Shown piece after piece: positions 9,414 through 18,789 of a stretch of 64,000 nt of DNA. Position 1 is the first letter of the stretch; each line of letters opens with the position of its first letter. The DNA is from CAWBVG01 sp963792175 (GTDB taxonomy: Bacteria > Acidobacteriota > Vicinamibacteria > Vicinamibacterales > CAVVIG01): the NCBI GenBank assembly GCA_963792175.1, contig CAWBVG010000031.1:310001-374000 (forward strand), written 5' to 3'. A model generated the notes under the pieces. The model searched no databases and was not told the DNA's origin. It saw only the letters and a program-made list of their open reading frames with translations. Made by a program: the position numbers and the translations under genes.

Positions 9414-11586
9414 CCGTCGCGTTCGTCGCGATCGCCATGCGGTTGTTCCCGTGCGCGCGCCGCAGGCCGATCTGCGTCCGATTCCCGGCCAGAACGTCCT
9501 GCTGATCACGATCGACACACTCCGCGCCGACGCGCTGGGATGCTACGGCGGTCCGGCCGCGACGCCGGCGCTCGATCGGCTCGCGCGTGAAGGCGTCCGC
9601 TTCGACTTCGCCCACGCCCACGCGGTCGTGACGCTCCCGTCGCACGCCAGCATCCTCACCGGGCGGTACCCGTTCGAGCATGGCCTGCGCGACAACAGCG
9701 GCTATCGGCTGCCCGCGGGGTTTCGCACCGCGGCGACGGCTGCTCAAGCAGGGAGGTTATGCGACGGCCGCGTTCGTCGCCGGATTCCCGCTGCACTCGC
9801 GCTTCGGCCTCAATCAGGGGTTCGACGTCTACGACGATCGCTTCGGCGACACGCAGGCGCCGGCAGATTTCGACATGCCCGAGCGGCCGGCCTCCGCGGT
9901 TGTGCCGCTCGCGCGCGCGTGGATCGCGGAAAGGTCGAGTGGGTCGGGTGGGTCGCGTGGCGGTGAGTGCGGTGGACGGAGCCTGCCAGCCGAAGCACGC
10001 GATGGCACCGCAGCGAAGGCTGGTTCGTGTGGCTGCACCTCTTCGATCCACACACGCCGTATCGGCCGCCGCCGCCGTTCGACGTCACGTATGCGAACCG
10101 CCCGTACTATGGCGAAGTCGCGGCCGTTGACGCCGCGCTGGCGCCGCTGCTCGACGATCTGCGGGCGTCGACGCGTCCGACGCTGGTGATTGTCACGGCC
10201 GATCACGGCGAAGGACTCGGCGAACATGGCGAACAGTCGCATGGGTTGTTCGCGTATGAATCGACGCTGCGCGTGCCGTTGATCATCGCGCAGGTGGCGC
10301 CCCTGAACGGAGCGCCTCCGGCGAGAGCGCACGTCGGTCGCGATCGCAGGGCGAAGTGTCGAACGTCTCCGCGCGCCACGTCGATATCCTCCCGACGATT
10401 CTCGATGCCGTCGGACTGCCGCCACTGTCGGAATTGCCGGGGCGATCGTTGCTGCCGCCTGCCGAACGCGCCGCGCGTACCCCGCGTCCTTCGTACTTCG
10501 AAGCGATGAGCGGGATGCTGAATCGCGGCTGGGCGCCGTTGTCGGGCATCGTCCTCGAGCGGGAAAAGTTCATCGATCTGCCAATCCCCGAGCGATACGA
10601 CCTCGCGGCCGATCCCGCGGAGGCGACGAACCTGGCGGGCCGCACCCCGGCGCAGGACCGGACACTGGCGGCGAGTCTGGCCGCCTTCAAGGCCGTGGCG
10701 CCCGGACAGCGGATCGCGGAAAGTCCCGACGCGACAGCGCGACTCCGATCGCTCGGCTACCTGTCGGGGAGCGCGCCCGTCAAAGCGCGCTATACGACGG
10801 AAGACGATCCGAAGCACCTCGTAGAACTCGATCGGACGATTCACGATGCAGTCGAGGCGTTCGGCGCCGGCCGTTCCGCCGATGCCGTGCGGCTCTATCA
10901 GGGCGTCATCGAACGCCGTCCGGACATGGCGATCGCGTACAGACACCTCGCCTTCGTGGAGGCGCGGCGCGGCAACGTGGCCGCGGCGATCGACGTGCTC
11001 CAGCAGGCGATCGCGAAAGGCGTCACCGACGTCCGGCTGATCGCGCAACTGGGTGAAACGCTCGTCGACGCGGGACGCCTCGATCAGGGTATTCAGCTGC
11101 TCGAGCCGCTCGTCCGTCAACCGGACGCGGACCCGGAGGCGATGAACGCACTGGGGATCGCGTATGCGACCGCAAGCCGCCACGACGACGCGCGGCGTGT
11201 GTTCGAACGGGTCCTGACCGTCGATCCCGGGAGTCCGGTCCCGCTCGAGAACCTCGGGATGCTCGCGCTGGATCGCGGCGACCTCGCCGCGGCGCGGACG
11301 CGTTTCGAGGCGGCGATTGCCGTCGACCCGCGCTCGTCGCGCGCCTATGCCGGAGCTCGGATTGGTTGCGCTGCGGCAGGGAAGCCGGGCGGCGGCGATC
11401 GAGGCCTGGACGCGAGCCGTGCAGCTCGAACCGCGAAACTTCGACGCGCTGTATAACCTCGCGGTCACCCTCGCGCGCGACGATCGCGCCGCCGCGCGGC
11501 CCTATCTCGAACAGTTCCTGAACACCGCGCCACCGGCACGATACGCAAAGGATCGGGCGGACGTCGCGCGGTTGCTGAACCGATAG
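9401..11586 (+). CDS. Sulfatase/alkaline-phosphatase-superfamily protein fused to TPR repeats
   Basis: The N-terminal half is a sulfatase-fold domain: NVLLITIDTLRADALGCYGG, a nucleophile region TLPSHASILTGRYP, WLHLFDPHTPY and a metal-binding DHGEGLGEHGEQSHG. The second half is a run of about six TPR units (from roughly 10800 to 11586), ending ARLLNR. There is no CxPxR formylglycine motif, so the nucleophile would be Ser/Thr and the enzyme may be a phosphodiesterase or phosphotransferase, not a true sulfatase. Frame changes occur near 9745, 9950, 10340 and 11350. The start is uncertain: GTG at 9401 opens a hydrophobic stretch, but this overlaps the repeat element and a further frame change near 9450 is needed to join it. 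Confidence 0.7.
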
Positions 11587-11909
11587 CGCTGTTTCTCGTC
11601 GCGACGACGGGGCCGCTCTCACGACGATCACCGTGCGTCGTGAGGAGCCTGTGAGCGTTTGCGCGCGCCGCTGCACGAATCGTCGCTCGTATTCCTTCTG
11701 TTCGCACTATGTCGTGCCGATATTCACGCTATGGGGCGGTTCCCGGTTGCACATGCTGGCACAGGACTTGGGGAGAGCTCGTGTGTGCCCTTGAATGGAA
11801 GAGGTTTTATGCTCGTCCGTAGGGATAATCCCCTTGCAATCTGTGATTTGTCTGCTAGACTGACGTCACCGCTTCCCGGCAGAATTCTTATAGTTTTGGG
11901 GTTGTCCGC
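11587..11909. other. Intergenic region, 323 bases
   Basis: No convincing gene. The left half is unremarkable; the right half is relatively AT-rich and carries the promoter-like pair described separately, just before the D,D-carboxypeptidase gene. Confidence 0.5.
11834..11861 (+). promoter_or_regulatory. Sigma-70-type promoter for the D,D-carboxypeptidase
   Basis: TTGCAA (11834-11839) and TAGACT (11856-11861) are separated by 16 bases and lie about 50 bases upstream of the TTG start at 11910. Each matches the -35 or -10 consensus at four of six positions. Confidence 0.45.
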
Positions 11910-12921
11910 TTGAGCAAAAACTCAATCCTCTGGGTCGGTCCGGCTGCGCTTCTGTGCCTCGTCAGTATTTGCGAGACGCCGGCGTCGGCCGCGACCAAGG
12001 GAACGCAAACGCAAGGGCGCCTATTCGGCCGCCCGCGCGCAGACGCGTAAGGCGAAGCTGGCGAGCGCACGCGCCGTCGCCATGGCGCGCGAAATTGCGG
12101 ACACGGCGCTGCCGCGGTACAAGGTCGACGCGAGCGGCGACCTCGTTCCCGATGTGCGCGCGGCCGCGGCCATCATCTACGATCCCGACACCAAGCAGGT
12201 GCTCTGGGAAGAGAACTCCCAGAGCCAGCGCTCGATTGCCAGCATCACCAAGGTGATGACGGCGACGGTCTTCCTCGAGAGCAATCCCGACGTGACGCAG
12301 CCGGTGACGATCACCCGCGGCGACGTCTTCCAGGCTTCGACGACGCACCTGCGCGCGACCGACAAGGTCACGACCGACGACCTGCTGCACCTGTTGTTGA
12401 TCGCGTCGGACAACGCCGCGGCCCGTGCCCTGGCGCGTGTCTCGCCGCACGGGTCTGAAGGCTTCGTCCGCCGCATGAACGAAAAGGCCGCCGAGCTGGG
12501 ACTGGAAAGCACGCACTACGCGGATCCGTCCGGTCTGCTCTCGGACAACACGTCGACCGCCTACGACATGGCGCGTCTCATCACGCACGCCGCGCAGGAC
12601 GATCGGATCTCGTCCATCATGCGCACCTACGAGTACACGGTCTACAGCGCCCGACGCCCCATCACGTTCCACAGCACGAACCATCTGCTGGGCCGTTCGG
12701 ACGTGGACGTTCGCGCGGGGAAGACGGGCTTCATCACGAAGGCGGGTTACTGCCTCGCGACCGTGCTGCGTCTCCCCGAATCCGGACAGAACGTCGCCGT
12801 CGTCGTTTTCGGCGCGCGGTCGAACGCCGGACGGTTCATGGAGTCGCGCAATCTGTTCAACTGGGTGTCGTCGAAGGCCTCGACACTCTTCGCGACGAAA
12901 CCGGCGACGCCGCAGCAATAA
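11910..12921 (+). CDS. Serine D-alanyl-D-alanine carboxypeptidase (PBP5/6 type)
   Basis: Exported penicillin-binding protein that trims the terminal D-Ala from peptidoglycan stem peptides. The catalytic motifs are in order: SITK (Ser-x-x-Lys, in SIASITKVMTA), SDN (LIASDNAAARAL) and KTG (AGKTGFITKAGYC). The N-terminus begins at TTG 11910 with a signal peptide (SILWVGPAALLCLVSICETPASAA); one base must be lost near 12000 to join it to the catalytic frame. An ATG at 12082 is the only in-frame start without that correction and would lack the signal. There is no obvious C-terminal amphipathic anchor, and the protein ends soon after SSKASTLFATKP, shorter than E. coli PBP5. Confidence 0.85.
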
Positions 12922-12937
12922 CCGTCGCCGGCTGTCC

Positions 12938-13486
12938 TCAGATCACCCGCATCATCAACACGACGATCGTCGCGATCAGCGCCACGCCGATCGCGACCGA
13001 CACACCAATCAACACAGCGCGCCGCCGTTTCTTGCGGCGATCTTCCGCAATACGCAGCTCCGCGATGTGTGACCACAGCAGCTTGCTGAGCGTGCCGTCT
13101 GTTCGTGCCTGCGGCGGCGCCTGAACCGCCTGCGATCCGACGACTTCGACCGGGGCGACGAACTTGTAGCCGCGCTTCGGAATCGTCTGGATATAGATCG
13201 GGTGATCGGCGTCCTCGCCCAGCGCCTCGCGCACCTGCTTGATCGCGAAATTCACGCCCTGCTCGAAGTCCACGAAGGTCTCGCTCGTCCACAGCGCCGC
13301 CCGGATCTCCTCGCGGGTGACCACGCGTCCGGCCTGGCCGGCCAACAGGCACAGCAGTCGGAAGGGCTGAGGCTGCAGCCGGACGTTGCGGCCGTTCCTG
13401 AGCAGCCGTTCCGCCTCGATGTCCAGCTCGAATGCGCCAAAGCGGAGGAGGTTCGCCGTCGGCATGGCGTCCAGCGGTGTCGTCAC
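12938..13486 (-). CDS. ToxR/CadC-like winged-helix regulator with C-terminal membrane anchor
   Basis: 182-residue protein. Residues about 15-110 form an OmpR/PhoB-type winged-helix DNA-binding domain (RFGAFELDIEAERLLRNG, LLCLLAGQAGRVVTREEI, ALGEDADHPIYIQTIPKRGY). A short linker follows, then a basic patch (EDRRKKRRR) and one transmembrane helix (AVLIGVSVAIGVALIATIVVLMM) at the very C-terminus. A DNA-binding domain tethered to the membrane with no periplasmic sensor is a short version of the ToxR/CadC design. GTG at 13486 is used; ATG eight codons in is the alternative. It is divergent from the degenerate AAA+ gene, with 176 bases between. Confidence 0.8.
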   Translation of the reverse strand: MTTPLDAMPTANLLRFGAFELDIEAERLLRNGRNVRLQPQPFRLLCLLAGQAGRVVTREEIRAALWTSETFVDFEQGVNFAIKQVREALGEDADHPIYIQTIPKRGYKFVAPVEVVGSQAVQAPPQARTDGTLSKLLWSHIAELRIAEDRRKKRRRAVLIGVSVAIGVALIATIVVLMMRVI

Positions 13487-13662
13487 GTCCTCAGAAGCCT
13501 ACCATTTCCGCCGCTCCGGTCCCTCGCTGAAAGCCGTAAGTCTTTGCATGATCAGCGGGTTGTGTCCTCATCGAGAAATCAGCTTCCGCAAAGCCGCCGC
13601 CTATGGCCTTTTGATGCGACGGAGCGTATATCTCCCAGCGAAAGTTCGACAGGAGGCGTGAG

Positions 13663-14145
13663 ATGAACTGGGAGGACGTCACGGAGTCACTGGTTGAGGC
13701 GCGGGACGAATTCGAGCTCGGGATGGACCTGCAGGCGGCGGCGCGCACGCGCGTGCCGGTGTTGATCAGCGGGTCGCCCACATCTGCCCTGAGACTGACG
13801 GAGGCGATCGCCGGCCGGCTGTCCAGGACTGACCACAGCATCAGGATCCTCGCCTGCGACGTCGCCGATTGCGGCGGCGATCTGGGCGCCGTCCTGTCGC
13901 CGACCGAACCGCCCCGTGCGCCGCGCGCCTCGATTCTGCTCCTGCGCGAAGTTCATGCGCTGACGCAGTCGGGGCAGTCCGCCTTGCGACGCCTCATGAC
14001 GAAGCGGGCGCCGGAAGCTCCACGCGTGTTCGCCTCGTCCTCCGTGTCGCTGTACGAGCGTGTGAAGGACGGCTTGTTCGACCCCGAGCTGTTCTATTAC
14101 CTGAACGCCGTCCACATCGTCACGTCGGAGGGCGAGTTCAACTAA
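13663..14145 (+). CDS. Degenerate sigma-54-activator-like (AAA+) protein
   Basis: 160-residue protein with an AGGAGG Shine-Dalgarno sequence before the ATG at 13663. The layout mirrors the central domain of NtrC-type activators: PVLISGSPTSALRLTEAIAG sits where Walker A belongs, ILLLREVHALTQSGQSALRRLM sits where Walker B and its downstream helix belong, and FASSSVSLYERVKDG...DPELFYYLNAVHI matches the sensor region and the YYRLN segment. The Walker A GxxxxGK(S/T) signature and the GAFTGA loop are missing, as are receiver and HTH domains. It is therefore unlikely to hydrolyse ATP or remodel sigma-54 and may be a partner or decoy for a full activator; this role is inference. Confidence 0.65.
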   Translation: MNWEDVTESLVEARDEFELGMDLQAAARTRVPVLISGSPTSALRLTEAIAGRLSRTDHSIRILACDVADCGGDLGAVLSPTEPPRAPRASILLLREVHALTQSGQSALRRLMTKRAPEAPRVFASSSVSLYERVKDGLFDPELFYYLNAVHIVTSEGEFN

Positions 14146-14171
14146 AACCCTAATCACTGCGGCCGGGATCG

Positions 14172-14231
14172 CCACGAAAGCACGAAGACACGAAGAAGAC
14201 CAAAAGGTTTCGTGATTTCGTGTTTTCGTGG
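14172..14231. terminator. CACGAA word hairpin between convergent genes
   Basis: The left arm, CCACGAAAGCACGAAGACA, pairs with the right arm, TTTCGTGATTTCGTG...TTTTCGTGG, as a long imperfect stem. It lies between the stop of the AAA+-like gene (14145) and the stop of the convergent fdhE gene (14267), so a bidirectional terminator is likely. Confidence 0.6.
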
Positions 14232-14266
14232 CAGGCCACAACTGGTCCGATTCAGCGTGGGCACTG

Positions 14267-15133
14267 CTAACCCTTGTACCCCGCTGCATCGCGGCGGCGT
14301 CGAGCGGCAGCGTCGCGATCGTGTCCACCGCCACCATCAGCGGTCGCGTCGCGCGCCGCGCGTCGTACGCCTTCAGGTACCGCCGGCAGACGTCGCATGC
14401 CGACACGCGATAGCGTCCGTCGCGTGTGGCGAACGACGTGATGAGCGTGCGGTCGTCGTTCAGGCAGAACGGGCATGCGAGTGCCGCAAACCGCCACTGC
14501 GCCACGACATCGTCCGCAGACCAGACGGCGATCGGCCGTCGGCGTGATGACCGCAAACTCCGGCTCCCAGCCGCAGCACGGACAATGGCCGTGCGTCCAG
14601 CCCGACAAATCGACCTTCTGAACGAGTGCTTCGGCGGAGCGGGCAAGAAACGGGCGCAGCGCGAGGACGAGGACGTGGTCGAGGGACGCAGGCGCGTCTG
14701 AGGCCGCGCGGCGCCGCGGATCCGCGCCGGAGACACCCGAGGTGGCGTCGTACCACGACGTGACCAGCGGTTCGAGCGCGTTACCGTCGCGTCCCATCGC
14801 GACGATCTTCTGATAATCCGAGCGGTCGAGCGCCTCGAAGCGCTGCAGGATGTCGGCGGTCTGCCGGAAGGTCAGCCGAAAATCGCTCCACTCGAGCGGA
14901 ATGTCGCTGAAACGCACCAGCGGCCGGCCCGCGGCCTGCTGAGTTCGCATCCAGTCGGGATCGACCTGGATCCACGGCAGAGGTACGCGCGACTGCACGC
15001 GCCGCTGCATGTCGACCAGCGCCAGCTGCATGTCGACCGCGGTCGCCAGCTCTGGCTGTTCGAGCTTGATCTGCCGCAATTCGACCATTTCGCGTGGTTC
15101 CGCGCGCGGCGGCCGTGGTGGACGATCGGTCAC
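14267..15133 (-). CDS. fdhE: FdhE-like formate dehydrogenase accessory protein
   Basis: Homologue of FdhE, a cytoplasmic metal-binding factor for formate dehydrogenase maturation. Four paired-cysteine sites are readable: GHCPCCGWEPEF, LVCGRC, LACPFC and SACDVC, the last three through a frame change. The protein starts at 15133 (MTDRPPRPPRAEPREMVEL). The frame shifts near 14550 (VCGRCRG to WRFAALACPFC) and must shift back near 14275, where RGYKG and a TAG follow; two indels that cancel explain this. No formate dehydrogenase subunit is in the window, so the client enzyme must be elsewhere or this copy has another role. Confidence 0.7.
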   Translation of the reverse strand: MTDRPPRPPRAEPREMVELRQIKLEQPELATAVDMQLALVDMQRRVQSRVPLPWIQVDPDWMRTQQAAGRPLVRFSDIPLEWSDFRLTFRQTADILQRFEALDRSDYQKIVAMGRDGNALEPLVTSWYDATSGVSGADPRRRAASDAPASLDHVLVLALRPFLARSAEALVQKVDLSGWTHGHCPCCGWEPEFAVITPTADRRLVCGRCRGAVAVCGTRMPVLPERRPHAHHVVRHTRRTLSRVGMRRLPAVPEGVRRAARDATADGGGGHDRDAAARRRRDAAGYKG

Positions 15134-15237
15134 GAACCGATTGTATCGAGCGAATGCGCCGGGGATCGAGGCTTACTTATGACAGAATGGGCGCTCACCC
15201 ACGATTGCGAGCGTAGCGATTTGAGTCAGGAGACTGA

Positions 15238-16771
15238 ATGAGGGTTCACCTTGTCAACCCCAGCGCGTTGGCATTTGGCGTAGGGGTTATCACTCCCCGG
15301 TGGTTGTACGTCCTCGCGGCGGCAACTCCCGAGGAGTACGGCGATCCGATCGTGACGGACGAGACGCTCGAGCCGCTGGGATTCATCAGCCGTGTCGGCC
15401 GGCGACGTGGTCGGCATCGGCATTCACACCGGCAACGCGGTTCAGGGGTACGAAATCGGCAAGAAGGCACGCGCCTGCGGTGCCTACGTCGTGTTCGGGG
15501 GCATCCACGCCACGCTCTATCCGGAGGAAGCCGCCGCGCTCGGCGAGGCGCATGCGGTCGTCAAAGGTGACGGCGACCTGGTGTGGGCCCAGGTGATCGC
15601 CGACTGCGCCCGGAACGCGCCGTTGCCGATGTACGACGGCGGCAAGGTCGAGGGCGGGGACTTCAAGCCTGCGCGCTGGTCGCTGGTGCCGCGTGACAAG
15701 TACATGTGGGCGTCGGTTCAGACCGTGCGGGGCTGTCCGAAGCATTGCTCGTTCTGTTCGGTGTGGAAAACCGACGGCCAGCGGCCGCGCCAGCGGACGG
15801 TCGATGCCGTCATCCAGGAAATCGTCGTGCTGCGCCGCCTCGGGTTCAGGTTCATCGCGCTCGCCGACGATAATTTCTACCCGGTGACGCTCGAAGATCT
15901 CGCGATGGCGTCGCGGCGGCACGACAAGGGACGGCTCGAGGAACTGCAGGCCATGCGCGCGGAGCGCTTCGAGCTGATGGACGGCCTGGCCAAGCTCCCC
16001 GAAGACATGGTCTTCTACACGCAGATCACCATGGAGGCCGCCGAGGATCCCGAATTCCTCGCGGCGATGTCGCGGGCGCACATCCGCGGGGCGCTGATCG
16101 GCGTCGAGGCGGTCACTCCCGAAGGGTTGAAGGACGTTTATAAAGACTTCAACATGAGCGGCGAGCGGCTGGTCGATCGGCTGCGCGCGTTCCGCCATCA
16201 CGGCATTCACGTGCTCGGCTCGTTCATTTTCGGGCTGCCGAGCGATCGCCCGCAGACGTTCGATCTCACGGCGGAGCTCGCCGAGCGTTCCGGCGTCACC
16301 TTCGCGCAGTTCGTCATGCTCACGCCGTTTCCCGGCACCGTCGACTTCGCCGCGTGGGAAAAGACGATGGAGTCGGATCCGACACGGATCGAGGGCATTC
16401 CACTCACGCGCCACTGGCTGATCCCGAAAGGCAAGCAGCCGAAGGTGTACGTGCCGCATCCCGTGATGTCGCCCGATGAAATCCGCATGCGGACGCAGGC
16501 GGTGTGGGATCGGTTCTACAGCTGGCGGAACATCTGGGTCCGCTCCGGCTGCGTCGAATCGATCAAGGCGCGCGTCGCGTTCGTGCTGGTCTCGAAGCTG
16601 TACCGGCAGATGTACGCGAACACCGGGATCGCCACCGACAGCGCGCGCATCAACCGTTCGGCGAATTGGGCGCGCTGGATGGCCAAGCCGCTGGTGCGTC
16701 TCTTCGCGGCTCAGCCCATGCCCGACCTCGAAGTGCCCCGTCTGATGTCGGAGCCCGCACGGGTGGCGTAA
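15238..16771 (+). CDS. B12-binding-domain radical SAM protein
   Basis: About 510 residues. The N-terminal part (MRVHLVNPSALAFGVGVITPRWLYVLAAATP, then GDVVGIGIHTGNAVQGYEI and VFGGIHATLYPEEA) matches the cobalamin-binding fold of this family. The core carries the radical-SAM cluster motif RGCPKHCSFCSVWK (CxxxCxxC) and the radical-SAM barrel. A C-terminal helical region follows (SWRNIWVRSGCVESIKARVAF). ATG 15238 follows AGGAG; there is a frame change near 15390. These enzymes perform methyl transfers or other radical reactions, often on lipids or cofactors; the substrate is unknown. The stop is followed directly by the TTG start of glgA. Confidence 0.8.
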
Positions 16772-18299
16772 TTGAGCGCAGCCCGTAGCGCCGCGGGCTC
16801 GCGGATCCCGGCCGATCGCGCGAAGGCCGGGGCGCGGGCCCGACCGATCAAGGCGCCCAAATCGGTTCTGATCGTCGGTTCGGAGGCGCGGCCGTTTTCG
16901 AAAACCGGAGGGCTCGCCGACGTCCTGGGCGCGTTGCCGCCGGCGCTCGCGCGACTCGGATGGAGCGCCACCGTCGTGCTGCCGCGCTACCGCGGCGTCG
17001 ACGCCGGCACCTTCGTCGAGTCTCTTTCGGTGTCCGTCGGCGGGTTCACGCGCGACGCCGGCTTCTTCGACGCGCCGCTCGGCGACGGCGCCCGCGCCAT
17101 CCTCGTCGATTGTCCCGAGCTGTTCGATCGTCCCGCGCTGTACGGCATCGGCAACGACGACTACGCCGACAACGCGCTTCGTTTCGCGTTCCTCGCGCGC
17201 GCCGCGCTCGAGTTCGCGTCGCGGCGTTCGCCGGCGCCCTCGATCGTCCACGCGCACGACTGGCAGGCGGCGCTGGCGCCGGTGTATCTCCGTTCGATCT
17301 ACCGCACGCATCCGGTTCTCGGCGGTGTGCCCAGCGTGTTCACGATCCACAACATCGCGTATCAAGGGCTCTTCGACCCGGAGTGGCTGCCGCGGCTCGA
17401 TCTCGGCTGGGACCAGCTGTCGATCGATCGCCTCGAGTACTGGGGCCGCATCAGCTTTCTCAAAGGCGGCATCGTCAACGCCGACGTCATCACCACGGTC
17501 AGCAGACGCTACGCGGAGGAAATCCAGACGCCGGCGTTCGGCTTCGGGTTCGACGGGATCCTCCGCGCGCGGCGCGACGACCTGTTCGGCATCCTCAACG
17601 GCATCGACACGCGCGAATGGGATCCGGCGACCGACCCGGCGTCTGCCGCGGCCGTTTTCCGCCAGTGACCTGGAAGGCAAGGCCGACGCGAAAGCGGCGG
17701 TCCTGGCGCGTTACGGCCTGCCAGACGACGAGGCGGCGATGCGGCGGCCGCTCATCGGCATGGTGTCGCGGATGGTCGATCAGAAGGGCCTCGATCTGAT
17801 TGCCGCGGTGTCCAGCCAACTGCCGCAGCTCGACGCGTCGTTCGTGGTGCTGGGCACCGGCGAGCCGCGCTATCAGGCGATGTGGTCGTCGCTGGCCGCG
17901 GCCTACCCGCAGAAGGTCGGCGCGCACATCGGATTCGACGAGACGCTGGCGCATCTGGTGGAGGGCGGCGCTGACATCTTCCTGATGCCGTCGCGCTTCG
18001 AGCCGTGCGGGCTCAATCAGATGTACAGCATGCGCTACGGCACGGTTCCCGTCGTCCACGCCGTGGGCGGCCTCGCCGACACGGTGACGCCGAAGACCGG
18101 CTTCTCGTTCCACGAGTATTCGCCGGCGGCGTTGGCCGGGGCCCTCCAGGCCGCGCTGGCCGCTTACACCAACAAACGCGCCTGGCGCGCTGTCCAGGCG
18201 GCAGGAATGCGGCAGGACTTTTCGTGGGACCGTTCGGCAAAAGAGTACGTCAAAATATATGATCGGGCGATCAAGCAAAGGCTAGGGCCTAGGGGCTAG
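16772..18299 (+). CDS. glgA: Glycogen synthase (GT5)
   Basis: ADP- or UDP-glucose-dependent glycogen/starch synthase. The N-terminal domain carries the nucleotide-sugar motif FSKTGGLADVLGALPPAL (KTGGLADV), HAHDWQAALAPVY and FTIHNIAYQG. The C-terminal domain carries GMVSRMVDQKG, LMPSRFEPCGLNQMYSMRYGTVPVV and GLADTV. TTG at 16772 directly follows the upstream stop, suggesting coupling. A frame change near 17660 joins AAAVFRQ to DLEGKADAKAAVL. About 35 basic residues precede the first strand, a longer start than usual. The C-terminal tail RLGPRG is encoded inside a CTAGGGG repeat, probably captured. Confidence 0.88.
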
Positions 18300-18306
18300 G
18301 GGCTGG
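18276..18306. repeat. One-armed CTAGGGG word repeat
   Basis: Three near-tandem GGCTAGG/GCCTAGG units cover the last codons and stop of glgA, ending about 15 bases before trxA. The same word recurs at 33421 and, inverted, at 58077. Confidence 0.5.
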
Positions 18307-18320
18307 CCGGGGGAGACACG

Positions 18321-18653
18321 ATGGCGGCTGAGAACGTGCAAACGTTTACGGACGGCAACTTCGACGACGACGTGCTGAAGTCGGGTGCGCCCGTCCTGGT
18401 GGATTTCTGGGCGGAGTGGTGTGGGCCGTGCAAGCGGCTGGCCCCGACTGTCGACGCGCTGGCGAGCGAGTATGCGGGCAAGGTCACGGTCGGCAAACTG
18501 AATGTCGACGAGAATCCGAACGTCTCGTTCAAGTTCCAGATCCGCGGCATCCCGACGATTCTCATTTTCAAGGGCGGCCAGGTGGTCGAATCGGTCGTCG
18601 GCCTCGCGCAGAAGGATGATCTGAAGAAGGTCATCGACAAACATATCGGGTGA
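18321..18653 (+). CDS. trxA: Thioredoxin
   Basis: 110-residue thioredoxin, the usual length. The active site WCGPCK lies at about residues 32-37, preceded by PVLVDFWAEWC; the conserved cis-proline loop is RGIPTIL (residue about 77), followed by LIFKGGQVV. It carries out thiol-disulfide exchange in the cytoplasm and is reduced by the thioredoxin reductase encoded next on the same strand. It has no frame disruption. Confidence 0.95.
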   Translation: MAAENVQTFTDGNFDDDVLKSGAPVLVDFWAEWCGPCKRLAPTVDALASEYAGKVTVGKLNVDENPNVSFKFQIRGIPTILIFKGGQVVESVVGLAQKDDLKKVIDKHIG

Positions 18654-18663
18654 CAGAGCAGAT

Positions 18664-18773
18664 TGGGTAATTGGGTGATTTGGTAATCGGGTCATTGATT
18701 GCCGGATTGCCCAGTCAATCAATCACCAATCAATTACCCAATTCACCCAATTACCCAATTACCCGATTACCAA
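18664..18773. repeat. Two-armed CCCAATTA word repeat
   Basis: The left arm has repeated GATTGGGTAATTGGG words with TGGTAATCGGG; the right arm has repeated CCCAATTACCCAATTACCC words. They fold as one long imperfect stem. The element begins 11 bases after the trxA stop codon and ends directly before the ATG at 18774, so it occupies essentially the whole gap to trxB. It is AT-rich compared with the genes. Confidence 0.75.
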
Positions 18774-18789
18774 ATGGCCAGTCCGCAAC

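Noticed and set aside
15386..17680. 764-codon open frame on the minus strand
   Set aside because: Shadow of the radical SAM gene and glgA on the other strand; no protein family is visible.
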